46,389 bases of DNA, taken from positions 1 through 46,389 of the forward strand of contig JASJQH010000023.1 in NCBI GenBank assembly GCA_040143965.1, in the 5' to 3' direction. Below are positions 1 through 11,443 of this stretch, piece by piece; within the stretch, counting starts at the first letter, position 1; each line of letters starts with the position of its first letter. The notes below the pieces were generated by a model that had not been told where the DNA came from, made no database searches, and was given only the letters and a program-made list of their open reading frames with translations. Both the position numbers and the translations under genes were made by a program. This stretch comes from Basidiobolus ranarum (Eukaryota > Basidiobolomycota > Basidiobolomycetes > Basidiobolales).

Positions 1-360
1 AGCCAACTCCAAAGCCCAAGAGTGAGAAGGAACCAGAACCAAGATAGTGTAATTCGTAATAGTAGTCAGACCCATAGGAATTGTACTGAGCATTAAACTT
101 TGATGATGCTTAAGCAACAGGGGAATGGTTTCCGGGAAGAACACCATTCTAGCCACAAATAGTAAGGTAAAGAGAGAGAACATACAGACATTAGCCAAGA
201 AGAAGATCGAACCAATGGTCACCATACCACGGAATGGGAAAGGGAAGTTAGCAATGACAATGCCTGTAATGCCTGTACCCATGTTAACAGCAAACCATGA
301 TGGAATGAAACCTCTAATAATATCGCGGGGGTGTTCTAGTTCGGAGAATGGAGCCTTCAT
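1..360 (-). CDS. Mae1/Ssu1-like transporter, N-terminal 120 residues (partial)
   Basis: Open reading frame from an ATG at 360 running off the left edge without a stop. The first residues are MKAPFSELEHPRDIIRGF, followed by the family signature SWFAVNMGTGI, then hydrophobic stretches and the block PMGLTTITNY near the cut. This pattern belongs to the tellurite-resistance/dicarboxylate transporter (TDT, SLAC1-type) family, which in fungi includes the malate permease Mae1 and the sulfite efflux pump Ssu1; these are plasma-membrane proteins of about ten membrane spans. The substrate cannot be told from the fragment. A TATA-like sequence lies about 95 bases upstream. No intron is needed in the visible part. 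Family assignment is firm, subfamily is not. Confidence 0.85.
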   Translation of the reverse strand, partial: MKAPFSELEHPRDIIRGFIPSWFAVNMGTGITGIVIANFPFPFRGMVTIGSIFFLANVCMFSLFTLLFVARMVFFPETIPLLLKHHQSLMLSTIPMGLTTITNYTILVLVPSHSWALELA

Positions 361-1530
361 AATCTTATAACCGTGCAATTTAGTAACAATATTGATTGAT
401 TAGCGGTTGTTTGTTTGTTTGTTGAAGATAATTAAGCTTTGAGCGTCAAGGCAGCTTTTATATTCGCCCAAATGAGTAATGAAATGTACTAAATTGGCAT
501 ATAGCAAATACACATCCCTTTTAGGAATATTCCTAAACAGACAACGCCACCACAGTGCCATCTGGGGCATCTGGTAAGAATATGTCCCCAATCAAGCATA
601 TACTTGGCAATTCGATAAATAGTTTATCCAGTTAGCAACTTGTGACGATCTTACTCACGATATTATTAAGCCTAAAATGAAACATATCTCTATACTCCAA
701 TAAATCCCTCTGGAGATATAAAGGACTTTTCTAGAAGCAACGAGGTTTTTTCCCGTTGTTTTGCTCAAGGGCATGACTAAAATTCCAATTTTATTGAGTT
801 CTAGGCCAATCGTATTATCCTTTTATCGAGGAATTTTACTGGCTCTTATTCTTCTCCTTCCCTATTCGCTCAAGATAAAATAACTGTCGAAACACTTGCC
901 TTGAGCTGGCCTGAGAGTTGGTTGGGCCTACGATAGTCTAGCTCTAATTTTGATAATCTTGCAGAATTCTAAAATTAACTCTACGTACGTTATTCAATGA
1001 TTTGCAAATGGCTCATCTCAAACATTAAAGGTACTGTACTATCGTGATGCTTTGAAACTTTCCCAATGTTCGATTATCCAATTCTCTGAATGTAAGCAGC
1101 TATGGTTAGTACCAACCCAATTCTCTGAAGATGTGGATGAAAATAGCTTTTTTGTTGTGGCTCTGATGATTATGCTGTAGATGCCTATTTGTAAATACCT
1201 ACTGTTGGTGATGCATTTGAAGACATCGCATTGCAGCGAATGTAGATTAACTTTAATTCCATCAATCACAGGAAGATGTTTAAACTAAACGCTGATTTAA
1301 TTTAAACTCAACTTAATCACACATCACTCATACATCAGTTGGAAAATATTCCAAGTCAAAGTGAGTGAGTGAATTTAGGGAAGAGATTTTTTTTCTCCCA
1401 AAAAATTTAGTAGATTCGTAAAAAAAGAAAAAAAATCCCCGTTCTGCTTGGACAAACCATACGAAATTTTACTATTGTTGTTCTATACTTTACCCTTGTT
1501 AAGTAATATAGGTTAAAGTTGTAAGTCAAC
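361..1530. other. Divergent intergenic region between transporter and UTP14
   Basis: About 1.2 kb between two divergently transcribed genes. It holds the TATA-like box noted separately and A/T homopolymer runs just before UTP14. Short open frames here lack family features and are treated as chance. I see no RNA gene. Confidence 0.6.
455..462 (-). promoter_or_regulatory. TATA-like box of the Mae1/Ssu1-like gene
   Basis: TATAAAAG on the minus strand, about 95 bases upstream of the ATG at 360. The position suits a TATA box, but this rests on motif and spacing only. Confidence 0.4.
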
Positions 1531-4432
1531 ATGGCACCAAATAAACGACAAGGAAGAAGTTCTCAACAGTCTCGCTCTAACACACCCAAGGGTAACAAGC
1601 GTAACGGTGGTAAAAGCGGTGCTTGGGTAACCAAGACTACTCCCAAAGCGGCTGATGTTTTCGAAGCTGACGATGACATGGATATTGCCAAGGGAAAGCA
1701 TTTGGACGATGTAGAAAATTTTGAATACGAAGTTGGTGATATCGATGAGGAAGACGATGAGGAACTTGACTCCGACGAAGCTTTTGATGAATCCGACGAC
1801 GAGAAATTTAGTCACTTCAAGTTTGCCGGTACCAAAACGGTAAATAATTTTGTAAAATGAAGGTGATTTTCGTGTTCTTAGGCTAATATATATGTATTTT
1901 TAAAGGATAAGAAATCTAAGCCCTCTGCCAAGAAGGTTAAAGAGGCCGATTCCTCTGACGAAGAAGGTAGTCAAGAATTGCAAAACTTGAACGAAGAAGA
2001 AGAGGAGGAAGAGGACGAAGAAGATGAAGAGGATGATGAAAATTTCATGGATATTTCGGAAATGCTCGGCTCTGAACCTAGTGAAGAGAAGGTAAAGCCA
2101 AAGATGAAGGTATCATTTGAAGATGATGAGGATGTTTCAGATGATGAGAGTGTTTTCGATGAAGATGAAATTTCAATGAGTGAAGAGAGTGAAAATGAGG
2201 ACAAAGACTCCAAATTGGAAACTTTGGACTCTTTCATTTCTTCTCTTGGAAAGAAGAAGACTCGTAAAATTGCTAAAGAGAAAACTGAAGCATACGCCGA
2301 ATCAGAATTTAACTTACCTGCTCGTACCTCTGCAGGTAAATTCTAACCACTTTGATATTTTGTGCCTATCAGTATCGATCCTAACGTTATTTCCCACAGT
2401 TTCAGCATCTCGTAAAAAGATTGATATCAATGATATGCTTGGCGCAGTGGAGGACAAGTCCGGATTCAGTAGTCTCAAGAAAAAGATTCAATCTCTTGAG
2501 AGTGGAGGTAACAAGGGAGACTACAAAGATCCTCTCGCTGCCCCTCTTCCCAAACGTGTTCAAGATAAATTCACCCGTGAAGTCGCGTACGAAGAATCCA
2601 AGAAAAAGATCAGTGAATGGGTTCCAATTGTCAAAAAGAATCGTGAAGCTGACCATTTAGCATTCCCTATGAGTGTGCATGCACCCGATAATATCACCAA
2701 TGCCTCATTGGCTAATAAGTTTGAAGCAACTAATGAGCTTGAGAAGCAAGTCCAAACAGTTCTGGAAGAGAGCGGTATTAAAGAAAGCAACTTGAAGGAG
2801 TACGAAGAGTTAGAACTTAACAAGCTATCGGTTGAAGAAGTCCAAACTCGCAGACGTGAATTAAGACTGATGCGCGAACTCATGTTCCGTGAAGAAGTCA
2901 AAGCCAAGCGAGTTTCCAAGATTAAGAGCAAAGCTTTCCGTAAATTGAAGAAGAAGGAAAAGGAAAGAGAAATCAAACTTCTACGTGATGTCGATCCAGA
3001 AATGGACGATGACGAAAGACACAAGGCCGAAGTCGCTCGTGCACAGGAGCGTATGACTTTGAAGCATAAGAACACTGGTAAATGGGCCAAGCAAATGCTC
3101 AAACATGGAAACGATGATGAAAGCCGTCAAGCAATCATCGATCAACTCCAAAAAGGTGACGCATTACGTCGTAAGATTCACGATATGGGCTCTGACGAAG
3201 ATTCAGACGACTCTTATCATACTGATTTGAGTGATGGTGAAGACGATCCTACTGAGGTCAAGAAGCGTGCCTTTGATGAAATTGAGAAGTTGGATGCCAG
3301 CGACGATGACCAGAAGCCCAAGAAGGGAGTCTTCGCCATGAAATTCATGCAACAAGCTATCGATCGTCAAAAGGAACAAAACAGAGCCTTAATTGAAAGC
3401 TTCAAAGATGATCTTGAGTACATGAGCGAGGATGAGTCAAGCAGTAAGAAGCCTGAAGAGAAAGAGATCTCAACTATGGTCGGAGGTAATCCTGGTAGAC
3501 TTGTGTTTGGTGGCGGGGCTAAACCCATTGAATCTTCAAGCGAGAAATCAGCCAAAAAGCCCAAGCTATCTATGGATCAAGGAGGTCAAATATCTAAGGT
3601 CTCAATGTCAGCTGGTCACAATACTAGACTAAGTGGACCTGTCTCTTTGGGTAGCACTACCGCCTCTAACAAAAGCCAAACTGCTCCCCAGCCCCAAGGA
3701 CCTGTGGATGACGAAAGCAATCCTTGGTTACAACATGATAGTAAAGTCAGCACTCAAAGCAAGAAGGTTAACAAGGCTGTGGGTAAGGGAGAGAATAAAT
3801 CTGAGAAGTTGGTATCCAAACTCAAGAAGAAATCAAAGGACCAAGAAGACGATAGCGTCGACCTTGACCTTAACAATGTGCTTACTCTTCGTAATGCCGA
3901 TGCCGACCAATCCGATGATTCCGCTGATCTCGACGATGAGTCTATCAAACTGACACACGTTAAGAATCCTAATGCCTTCACTCAGCGCGATTTAGTCCAA
4001 AGAGCCTTTGCTAATGATAATGTCGTTGAGGAGTTTGAAGAGGAGAAGACTAGAGAAATTGAGGAAGATGCACCTAAGGATGAAGATGTCACACTCCCAG
4101 GCTGGGGACATTGGGTAGGAGATGGCGTGAAGTCTAAGCAACCTAGATTCATCAAGAAGGCTAACCCATTGGATGGTGTTGATGCCAAGAAGCGCAAGGA
4201 CTTCAAGCTTAAGAATGTCATCATTAATGAGAAGAAAATCAAGAAGAATGCCAAGTATACCGTAACTCAAGTACCATTCCCTTACCAAACCAGAGAACAG
4301 TACGAGAAGAGCATGAGAGCACCAATTGGTAAGGAATGGAATGCCACATCCTCATTCCAGAAGATGATTCTACCTAGAGTCACCACCAAGGCGGGTACTA
4401 TAATCGACCCTTTGAAGTCAGGGAAAAAATAG
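1531..4432 (+). CDS. UTP14: UTP14, small-subunit processome protein
   Basis: Three exons: 1531-1839, 1906-2335 and 2400-4432, giving 923 residues (yeast Utp14 is about 900). Introns are 66 and 64 nt with GT...AG ends and keep the frame. The N-terminal third is very acidic (runs of D/E up to about residue 250). The middle is basic and coiled, with RRRELRLMRELMFREE and HKNTGKWAKQMLKHG typical of the family. The C-terminal part has the GWGHWVGDG motif near residue 815 and VPFPYQTREQYE near 870, both diagnostic for Utp14. In yeast, Utp14 works in the nucleolus on 18S pre-rRNA and activates the DEAH helicase Dhr1; the same role is inferred here. The ATG at 1531 is chosen because the basic N-terminus MAPNKRQGR begins there and no upstream ATG is in frame nearby. 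Confidence 0.95.
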
Positions 4433-5023
4433 ATGAGTTTCTTTACGCAACCTAACGTCAACTTGATTGAACATACATCTGTCAAGTAGCGTCGAATGTA
4501 CATACATAAAGTCGATTAATCTATCAATATGAATAAATTTTAGCAACCATAGATAATGTATCTTGATTGGCAAATGGTTACCTACTTTGAGAACACCATA
4601 AATAAAGCGATGAAAGCAACTATGTAATGTTCTTTGCACCCTAACCATCAACCAAAGCAACCGTATAATGCTTCACATCATTTTTTTCGTTGTTGACATG
4701 TTTCTATTCGCTTGATGAAGGAGAATGGTAAGTATATCTTGGAAGCTCATCTTCTAATTTACACACATCTTGCCTGCACCTCTATGGATCACATTAGACG
4801 GGCTACTACGGGTTAAAGAGATTTATGGACTACTCTGTTTATTTGTTATTAAAGATATGGCACAGAGGTAATTGATCAAACAACCACTCGCTTGACATAT
4901 TTCAATGCATATAAAAATTTACAAATACAAATTCATCAAAAGAAAATATGGAAATGGTTGAAATCTTAATACAGTATTCAGGTTCAGGTTTGGGTGACAT
5001 CAAGTCGGATGCTAAAAATCGTC
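4433..5023. other. Convergent 3' intergenic region UTP14/TPX2
   Basis: About 590 bases between the 3' ends of two convergent genes. AT-rich, with AATAAA-like signals for both directions (for example near 4530 and 4600). No gene seen. Confidence 0.55.
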
Positions 5024-6864
5024 TCATGCTTTGCTTTTCTTATTACGCTTGGTTTTTTTTCCCGAGTTGGAAGAGGGATCGTCCACTTGCTTACGCGATT
5101 TGACGGACTTTTTGTGAATAGCTGGTGACTTGGGGATGGTTAGATTCCTATGAGGTAAGGGTTGTAGAGAGTCGGGCCGGTACAAGGTCTCTGGAATGGG
5201 AACTGGTTTGTGAACAAGAGTTCGTCGAAACTTTTGAAGTTGCCTTTCTTTTTCTTTTGCCATTTCCTGGCGTTTTGCTTCCCAGATGGCGTTATTCTTT
5301 TCCTTTTCTTGCTTCACTAGAATCTCCCAATCATGTCGTTCTTGGATACGATCTTCAGTACTCAAGTGAATCTCTTCGGGTACAGTGAAAGCTTTATCAG
5401 AATGGCTAGGATACCACACAGTACTGAAATCGGGCATTGGATTTGCTCGTGGTATGGCCATTTGCTTGGCTATTTTTTCACTCTGCTTCAATTTGTCCTG
5501 AAGGAATTGCTGATAAGCATCACCTCTTAGATCAGTTTCAAGGCGAAAAGGCATGGGTCTCGTGAGTGGACGGGGTTCAACTGGAGGAAGTGGATCCGGA
5601 TACTCCAAATCAAGCATAGGATTTGCATGTACTTGGCGAAGACGTTGCGCCTCTTCTTCCTCGCGCTGCAACTTTTCTCTGAATCGCTGAAGCTTTCTTT
5701 CTCTGATAGAATCCCCAACAAAATGAAAGGGCTCTGGAACTGTGATTCCTGGCATATGAACATTGACTTCCCTCTTTCTCCTGCGTGCTCTGGAACGGGT
5801 AATCTCATCAGTTGCGATAGGCTTGGGTCTAGGTTTGGTAATGTTTGGAGACTTGGGGATGGTCAAACCATTCACTCGCTTACTTTTGCTGACAACCTTG
5901 ACAGCTGGACGATCAACAACATCAAAATCAATCCTACGCCTCTTGGTAGGCTTGGTAATATTAGGTGATTTGGGTATAGTAGCACCTTTCCACTTCCTTG
6001 TTAACTTCGGGATAGGCTTATTCTCTGTACACTCTTCCTCAATCAACTTCCTTTTGGTAACTTTGGTGATGTTGGGAGATCTTGGTATTGTTAGTCCATT
6101 GACCTTGAGATGAGTACGAACTTTCCGTGGCTTTATCTCTTGGACATCCTCATGAAGTTCATGTTTAGCTCTAACCTTCGTCCTCAATTTGGGTGATTTT
6201 GGCACAGTAAGTCTACTTTGAAATAGATTTGCTGATGGTTTAATAGCAGGCTTAACCTTAAACCGCTCGGGAGTCTTATTAAAGAAGTTATTTGTACGTG
6301 AAGCCATTGACACGAATGGTGATTTAGGCATGATATCACGACCCCTCACAGAAGTCAAGAGTTTGAAGGGCTTTGGTACAGTCAAATCGAATAAATTCGT
6401 ACGATTTCTCTTCTTGGTCAAAATCACCTCAGAATCATCGACCATCTTAGCATGATTACCCAGTTCCTTTAAACGTTTAGTGAAATGAGGGGATTTTGGA
6501 ACGGTCAGTTTTTTCGTCGATCTAACCGGAATAAATTGACGTTTGGTATAAGTGGTTTCTGGTTTGTTGTAAGGGATCTCCTCCTCCCAAGAGGCTCGAA
6601 GATTACCATTGTGGATCATACCATTCCCCCGATGCTCCTCAGGAGAGGTTACGATAAAGGGATTATCTAGAGAATAGCCAATTGATTGTTAGAAAAAATG
6701 TTTAAGGAAATGAGAAAACGTCGATTTCATATTTTCAAACGGAATCAATAAAATATTGTACCTTGAACTTCTTCATCACTCTCTGAGTATGAATCAGCTT
6801 GTAGAGTAGGGTCGTCCAACTCACTGGGGATATCGTTGTAAAAGTCATCGGATTCACCAATCAT
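5024..6864 (-). CDS. TPX2: TPX2-like spindle assembly factor
   Basis: Two exons on the minus strand, 6864-6762 and 6666-5024, joined in frame by a 95-nt intron; 581 residues. About ten copies of a short [VI]PKSP-type motif, often written as TVPKSP or TIPKSP and followed by basic residues, are spaced along the protein (near residues 89, 129, 147, 188, 227, 264, 303, 343, 462 and 544). From about 340 to 510 come three modules matching the TPX2 C-terminal repeat: PFHF...RERKLQRFREKL, PFRLETDLRG...QFLQDKL and EIHLSTEDRIQERHDW. TPX2 proteins bind microtubules, importin-alpha and Aurora A and nucleate spindle microtubules. The first residues, MIGESDDFYNDIPSELDD, are short and acidic with aromatic residues and loosely recall the Aurora-binding end of animal TPX2; that is a guess. 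The extreme C-terminus is lysine-rich and could be a nuclear signal. Confidence 0.9.
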
Positions 6865-7357
6865 TTCAAGTAACTAAGAAGAGTCAACTTAAAAAGTAGT
6901 GGAAAAAAACCTAAAAGAAATAAAAAATAAGGTGAAGGTGAAGGTAAAGGTTGTGTCGAAAGTTGCAGAATAAATGAGGCCACGATGAAAGGTGATCTTT
7001 TCATAATAAATTATTCTAAGCATTGTTTACACCATTATTAGATTCTTCGGTAGGTTTGTTTACATTTCTTACCCTTCAAGGCCATTGGCTCAAAAACCTA
7101 CCCCATGTATAGTGAAGAGATCATCCATTATGGAAATTCACGCAATTTTAATATTCGTTATTTGAATTAGTTTCATCGTCATCAACTTCGACAAGTTATT
7201 AAATGCCAAGTTAGCTAAGATTCATGCAGTTCGAGACTAATGTACTGGTTTATTACTAGTAAAAACAATGGCACATAAAAATAATAAAACTAACAAGGAG
7301 TTATACAACAATTTTACTCATTTGAGTGTGGAGTCTCTAAAACAATATTTCCAACGC
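6865..7357. other. Intergenic region upstream of TPX2
   Basis: About 490 bases between TPX2 and the 3' end of the TRAP-alpha gene, both on the minus strand. It contains a short GGTGAAGGTGAAGGTAAAGG purine repeat near 6932 and is otherwise AT-rich. No gene recognised. Confidence 0.5.
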
Positions 7358-8305
7358 TTAAGCTCTACGCTTCTTCAACTTTGGGGAAGTTTTGGGTGAT
7401 TGCTTAGGAGATGCCTTGTAGTGATGTTCAGGGATCCAGCTGGAGTCCACCTTTCTATCAGCTTCCTTAACAGGAGCAACAGGTTGAGGAGCAACACGCT
7501 TCTTAGGGGCTTCCTTGAAGTAGGTATTCTTAACCATGTAACCAGCACCAACAACGGCACCAATCAACAAAAGATAGACGGAAAGGCTAATGTGAATTTG
7601 ATTAAGAATTAGAAAACTGCAAGATGCAATGGTGGCGATAAACGGTAAACTTACATTTGGAGATCGAAGAAACTCTCGTTGCTGATGAGGGTGACGACAT
7701 CACTGTGGGCAACTTCGTTGAAGATGGTCTTGGCCTTATCGGCGAAGTCAACGGAAACAACCAAACCAAGTTCAGTAGGGCTGAAATCAGCATAAAACTT
7801 GAAAGGAAGTTCAATGATGTCACCGGCAGCAATCTTCTTGTTTACCTTAACGGTGGTCAACTATTGCAAAAACTATCAATATTACGTCAAGTTGAGATTT
7901 TTGTATATTGAAAATAACCTACATTACGCAAAACTTGGTTGAAGTCCTCAGGGTGTACAAAAGCACCTTGAATAGACACAACGTTAAGCTCACTATCGGC
8001 ATTGTTGGCAAAGTTGATGACCATATTGTTCATCTCCCCATTGACAACGACTACAAAAATAATAGAAAAATAAACACTCCGAGCACTATGGAAAGTGAAC
8101 ACTAAATTATAACATACCACCAGTGAACTCGGCAGTAGCCTTAACATTTGGTTTCTCTTGAGCCCAAGCTAGAGTTTCAGGGAAAAGATATTAAGTAGAT
8201 GCTTGCAATAACAATGTTAGACAAAGTCTAGTAATTACCGGCAAAGGGAGACAAAAGAACCAAAATTAAACAGAAGTAAAATCCAAGGCCAGAACGGACA
8301 GACAT
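7358..8305 (-). CDS. SSR1: TRAP-alpha (translocon-associated protein, SSR1 family)
   Basis: Five exons on the minus strand: 8305-8239, 8168-8118, 8050-7923, 7860-7655 and 7586-7358; together 226 residues in one frame. The first exon encodes a signal peptide (SVRSGLGFYFCLILVLLSPFAG). A lumenal beta-sandwich follows (VVVNGEMNNMVINFANNAD, FVHPEDFNQVLRNLTTVKV, LPFKFYADFSPTELGLVVSV), then one membrane span in the last exon (YLLLIGAVVGAGYMV) and a basic cytosolic tail ending KLKKRRA. This order is that of the alpha subunit of the TRAP complex, which sits beside the Sec61 channel in the ER and helps some signal sequences insert. The exon 3 donor was set at GTAGGT because the overlapping GGTTAT site breaks the frame. 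It shares a 447-base divergent promoter with MOCS2B. Confidence 0.9.
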
Positions 8306-8752
8306 ATTGATGGTGGTATGAAACTCAACGCGCCGAGAATAACACTTTAAATCCAACGCGGCTCTCATACTTTTATTCAGAGATTCATGTTGTCGAAATT
8401 TCATTGGTGGTGACAGGTCTGAGTGTACAAATTTACTCTGTACTAGGAAATCAATTGGCCCTCTTTGTCTCGATAATTTAGGCGAAAATTGAAGAAATCA
8501 TCTGGCAAAATTGTGAATTTTGAAATCCATTGACGATAGCCATTGGGCAAGTTTTGCACTTTAAAAGGCCTCTATGTCCAGCTCATCACTTCCCTATCTA
8601 TCCATTCTAGATGGAATACCGTGTAAAATCGGGATTGTGGCGTTCAAAATAGGAAAATCTAAAGCTAAATTGGACATTTTTGTTCCGCTGCATTCAATAA
8701 AAAGTGTCCTAAGCTTGATCGTGCTTTGTTTATTGTCTTTACACACAAGAAA
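8306..8752. other. Divergent promoter region TRAP-alpha/MOCS2B
   Basis: 447 bases between two divergent start codons. It has no clear paired TATA boxes. The short open frames that cross it carry no family signal. Confidence 0.5.
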
Positions 8753-9244
8753 ATGCCAGGCATCGACAACTGCAAAGTCACCGAAGATCCCCTCTTGGTT
8801 CAGGAGCTCATCGATATTGTGAAAGATGACGGTGCTGGTGCCATATCGACCTTCATAGGAACCACCCGTAACGTGTTTCAAGGTGAGTCTAAATACAAGT
8901 AGCCGGTGCCTCAAATCTCTCTAATCTCGTTCTGTAATCTAGACAAAGAAGTAAAGACACTATCATACGAGGGCTATGTACCTATGGCAGAGAAAATATT
9001 GTACGATATTATTGCTGAAGCTCGACAGAAGTGGTCCTTGATTAATGTTGCTATCCATCATAAGGTTGGAGAGGTCCCAGTTGGTGATACTAGCGTTATC
9101 GTTGTAGTCTCTTCGAAACATCGTCGGGATTCTCTGGAGGCTTGTCACTTCCTTATTGACGAACTAAAGGCAAGAGTTCCTATATGGAAAAAGGAGATTT
9201 TTGCCGATGGTTCTTCAATTTGGAAGGATAATTGTCATTGTTAA
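8753..9244 (+). CDS. MOCS2B: MOCS2B / MoaE, molybdopterin synthase catalytic subunit
   Basis: Two exons, 8753-8882 and 8943-9244, with a 60-nt intron; 143 residues, the usual MoaE size. Conserved blocks are visible in order: GAGAISTFIGTTRN, then SYEGYVPMAEK, IHHKVGEVPVGDTSVIVVV, SSKHRRDSLEACHFLID and the lysine-rich active-site block VPIWKKE. The enzyme moves sulfur from the small subunit (MoaD/MOCS2A) onto precursor Z to make molybdopterin in the cytosol. Its presence suggests the organism makes molybdenum cofactor and has at least one Mo enzyme such as nitrate reductase, sulfite oxidase or xanthine dehydrogenase; none is in this window, and neither is the small subunit. Confidence 0.93.
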
Positions 9245-9461
9245 ATAAGAATAATTGAACTTTAGTTTCTTCCGTATGTTCCTGACTCTTCAATCTGTGT
9301 AAAAATAATTCTGGTTGAGAAGCCTTCAACAAAACAGTAGTCCATGCCATGATAGAATTGTAGGGTAGATGTTTTTGTGTTGGTTTTATTTATTATTGTA
9401 CGTTAGCTAGGAATCTTGAGCGTAAAGACTCTAAACATGAAGTATTATAAAACACACGGCT

Positions 9462-11086
9462 TTATAGCTCAGTTTTAGGCTCGTCTTTTTTCTGATCCTC
9501 GTCTTGATTATACACCATTTGGTACATCTTTTCCAATTTGCTAGCTCTTTGTGAGGGTGGCGCCTTTGGAGGTTGTTCTTGCTTCTCATTCGCCTTTATC
9601 TGAGCTCCTTGTGCATTAAGAAATTGTTGCAGTAACTGTAATTTCTGTTCTAAGCTCGCAAAATGATCATCTTTGCCGGATTCTGCTTTGCCCTCAACAT
9701 TTTCGTCGGCAAGTAAGGTTATTATTTGTGGAGTTTTGACGTCCTTTTTACTCTCCGAATCCTCTCCTTTATCCTTGGGATCTTTGACACCCACTCGTTG
9801 GTTGATCTGTGCGAACAAAAGCTTACCATATTCTTCCTGCAATTCTCTGTCACCATGTCTAGGTATTTTGAAATTGAATTGGATAGTTGTCTTGGCTGCT
9901 GCTGCAGACTCTGTTGTAGTTTGCTCACTTGGAGGTACGGTTTCCTCCGGAGTGTTTAGGGCCTGATCCTTCGATTGTTCCAAAAGTAACTTCTCGGATG
10001 TATGATCTTCGGCGGCGCTTTGCGAGAGTTGGTAAAATCCATCGGTGACTACACGGTCACATTGGATGATATGATGTGGCAAAGCTTTTTCATCAGCAAA
10101 CAAGGGGTCATTGCAAAGACTGGATGTATGTATGATGATATCGTAATTGCAGGTCGACGTTTCCTTCACGGCTATAATCTTGTGTCCAGGGGAAGGGTTG
10201 CAATAAAACTTATAAAATAATATTAACACTCAAGGTACATTCTTGAAATGAGAGAATATCAAAAGGCTTACCTTAACTTCAATCATTCTGGGTTTTCCAT
10301 TCAAATCACAAATGGTCCCACCCGCCCAACGTTGCGTAAGATATTTCTTGCCTGCGCTAGATTTAACGCTGGTTGTGGGGGTTTTCTTATCCAATCCTTC
10401 GTATTTTCCAAGGACATAAGTGGATGAACTGTCGGCTTCTCCTTCAGCTTCTTGATGATATTGAACGACATATTTTTGGTGACAATATTGGTAAGTCCAC
10501 CATTTTTCACGCTAAAATAAGTGGTTTAGTTGTGAAAGAAGATTGATCATGATTGAAATTATTAATACGTACAATATATAAGCAATCGGCCTTTAGAGAA
10601 TTCAATAAATCCAGGCCACGTTCAACCACCTTATCCAAATCTTGTCTAGACGTATCTTGTTCTGATTTGGTGAGTACTACAGGTGGAGGAGGTGTCGGTA
10701 CTGTACACAGAAATCTATCACCAAGGTAGTTACGCATCATGATTTTCGCAGGTTCATTATCGGCAGATGGACGAGGTTTGTCTAAAGACTGGTAACAAAC
10801 GAGTCAATAAGGCTTCCTAAGCAACACAAGTACAGTAATGAAAAGAAAAAAGATCCATTTTGAGGGATTGTAACGGGTTTCTTACTTTGAATTCTTCTTT
10901 ATTTGGCCCCATGTCAACGGTACTTTCTGGTATTAGATTATTCTTGATAACCACTTCATATTGTGGAGTTTGTAGTAAGTCTTCGTAAACAGTTCCAAAT
11001 CCTTGACACTGGTAGAAAAATTGTGCTACAGAGGCTACAAACGTAAAACTTAATAAAAGTTTGTTACTTTGCTTTGTAAAGTACAT
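9462..11086 (-). CDS. YOS9: OS-9/Yos9-type ER lectin for ER-associated degradation
   Basis: Four exons on the minus strand: 11086-10886, 10788-10573, 10511-10272 and 10208-9462; 467 residues. Residues 1-29 form a signal peptide. The MRH lectin domain spans roughly 105-250: it has the paired tryptophans in KWWTYQYC (143-144), QYHQ (Gln156), GTICDLNGKPR (Arg214), FYCNP, and KETSTCNY (Glu235, Tyr241). By alignment with human OS-9 these correspond to the mannose-contacting Gln, Arg, Glu and Tyr. The C-terminal half is charged and low in complexity. The last four residues are KTEL, close to the KDEL/HDEL retrieval signals, which fits an ER-lumen protein. Yos9/OS-9 reads trimmed N-glycans on misfolded proteins and passes them to the Hrd1 ligase. 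Its 3' end faces that of MOCS2B, 217 bases away. Confidence 0.93.
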
Positions 11087-11443
11087 GGCCCTCCAGTCTA
11101 ATATTCACTCCAAGCTAAGGTGTTTACCTATGGTTTAAAATTCCACTGTCACAAATCAAGTTGTCAAGGTAGTAATGGAATGGATTTGGGTTGGCTTTCA
11201 TTCATTGGTTTAATATTAGAATGAATCAAATAGATTTTATTTGTGGCAAGATGAATAATCAAGAATGAGCGTTACATCTGGATTAGGTGAAAAAATTGAA
11301 ATTAATTTGAATTCCATTTTGGTTTAAATTCTAATTAAATCGTGAATCTGCATAAATTTTTAGAGTATGGAAAAAAATATGTCAACTAGTATTAGTGCTC
11401 ATGTCTAAGGGTTGGATTAGGTTCGTGAAGGTCACAAGTAAAC
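11087..11443. other. Divergent promoter region YOS9/ELP5
   Basis: 357 AT-rich bases between divergent start codons; no distinct element recognised. Confidence 0.5.

Noticed and set aside
2560-3102. 180-codon minus-strand open frame inside UTP14
   Set aside because: It is the antisense of a well-supported Utp14 exon; its Ser/Leu-rich product is what the reverse of an acidic, lysine-rich gene gives.
7358-11086. ER quality-control gene cluster (TRAP-alpha and Yos9)
   Set aside because: Unrelated MOCS2B lies between them and they are not co-oriented with shared promoters; closeness is probably chance.
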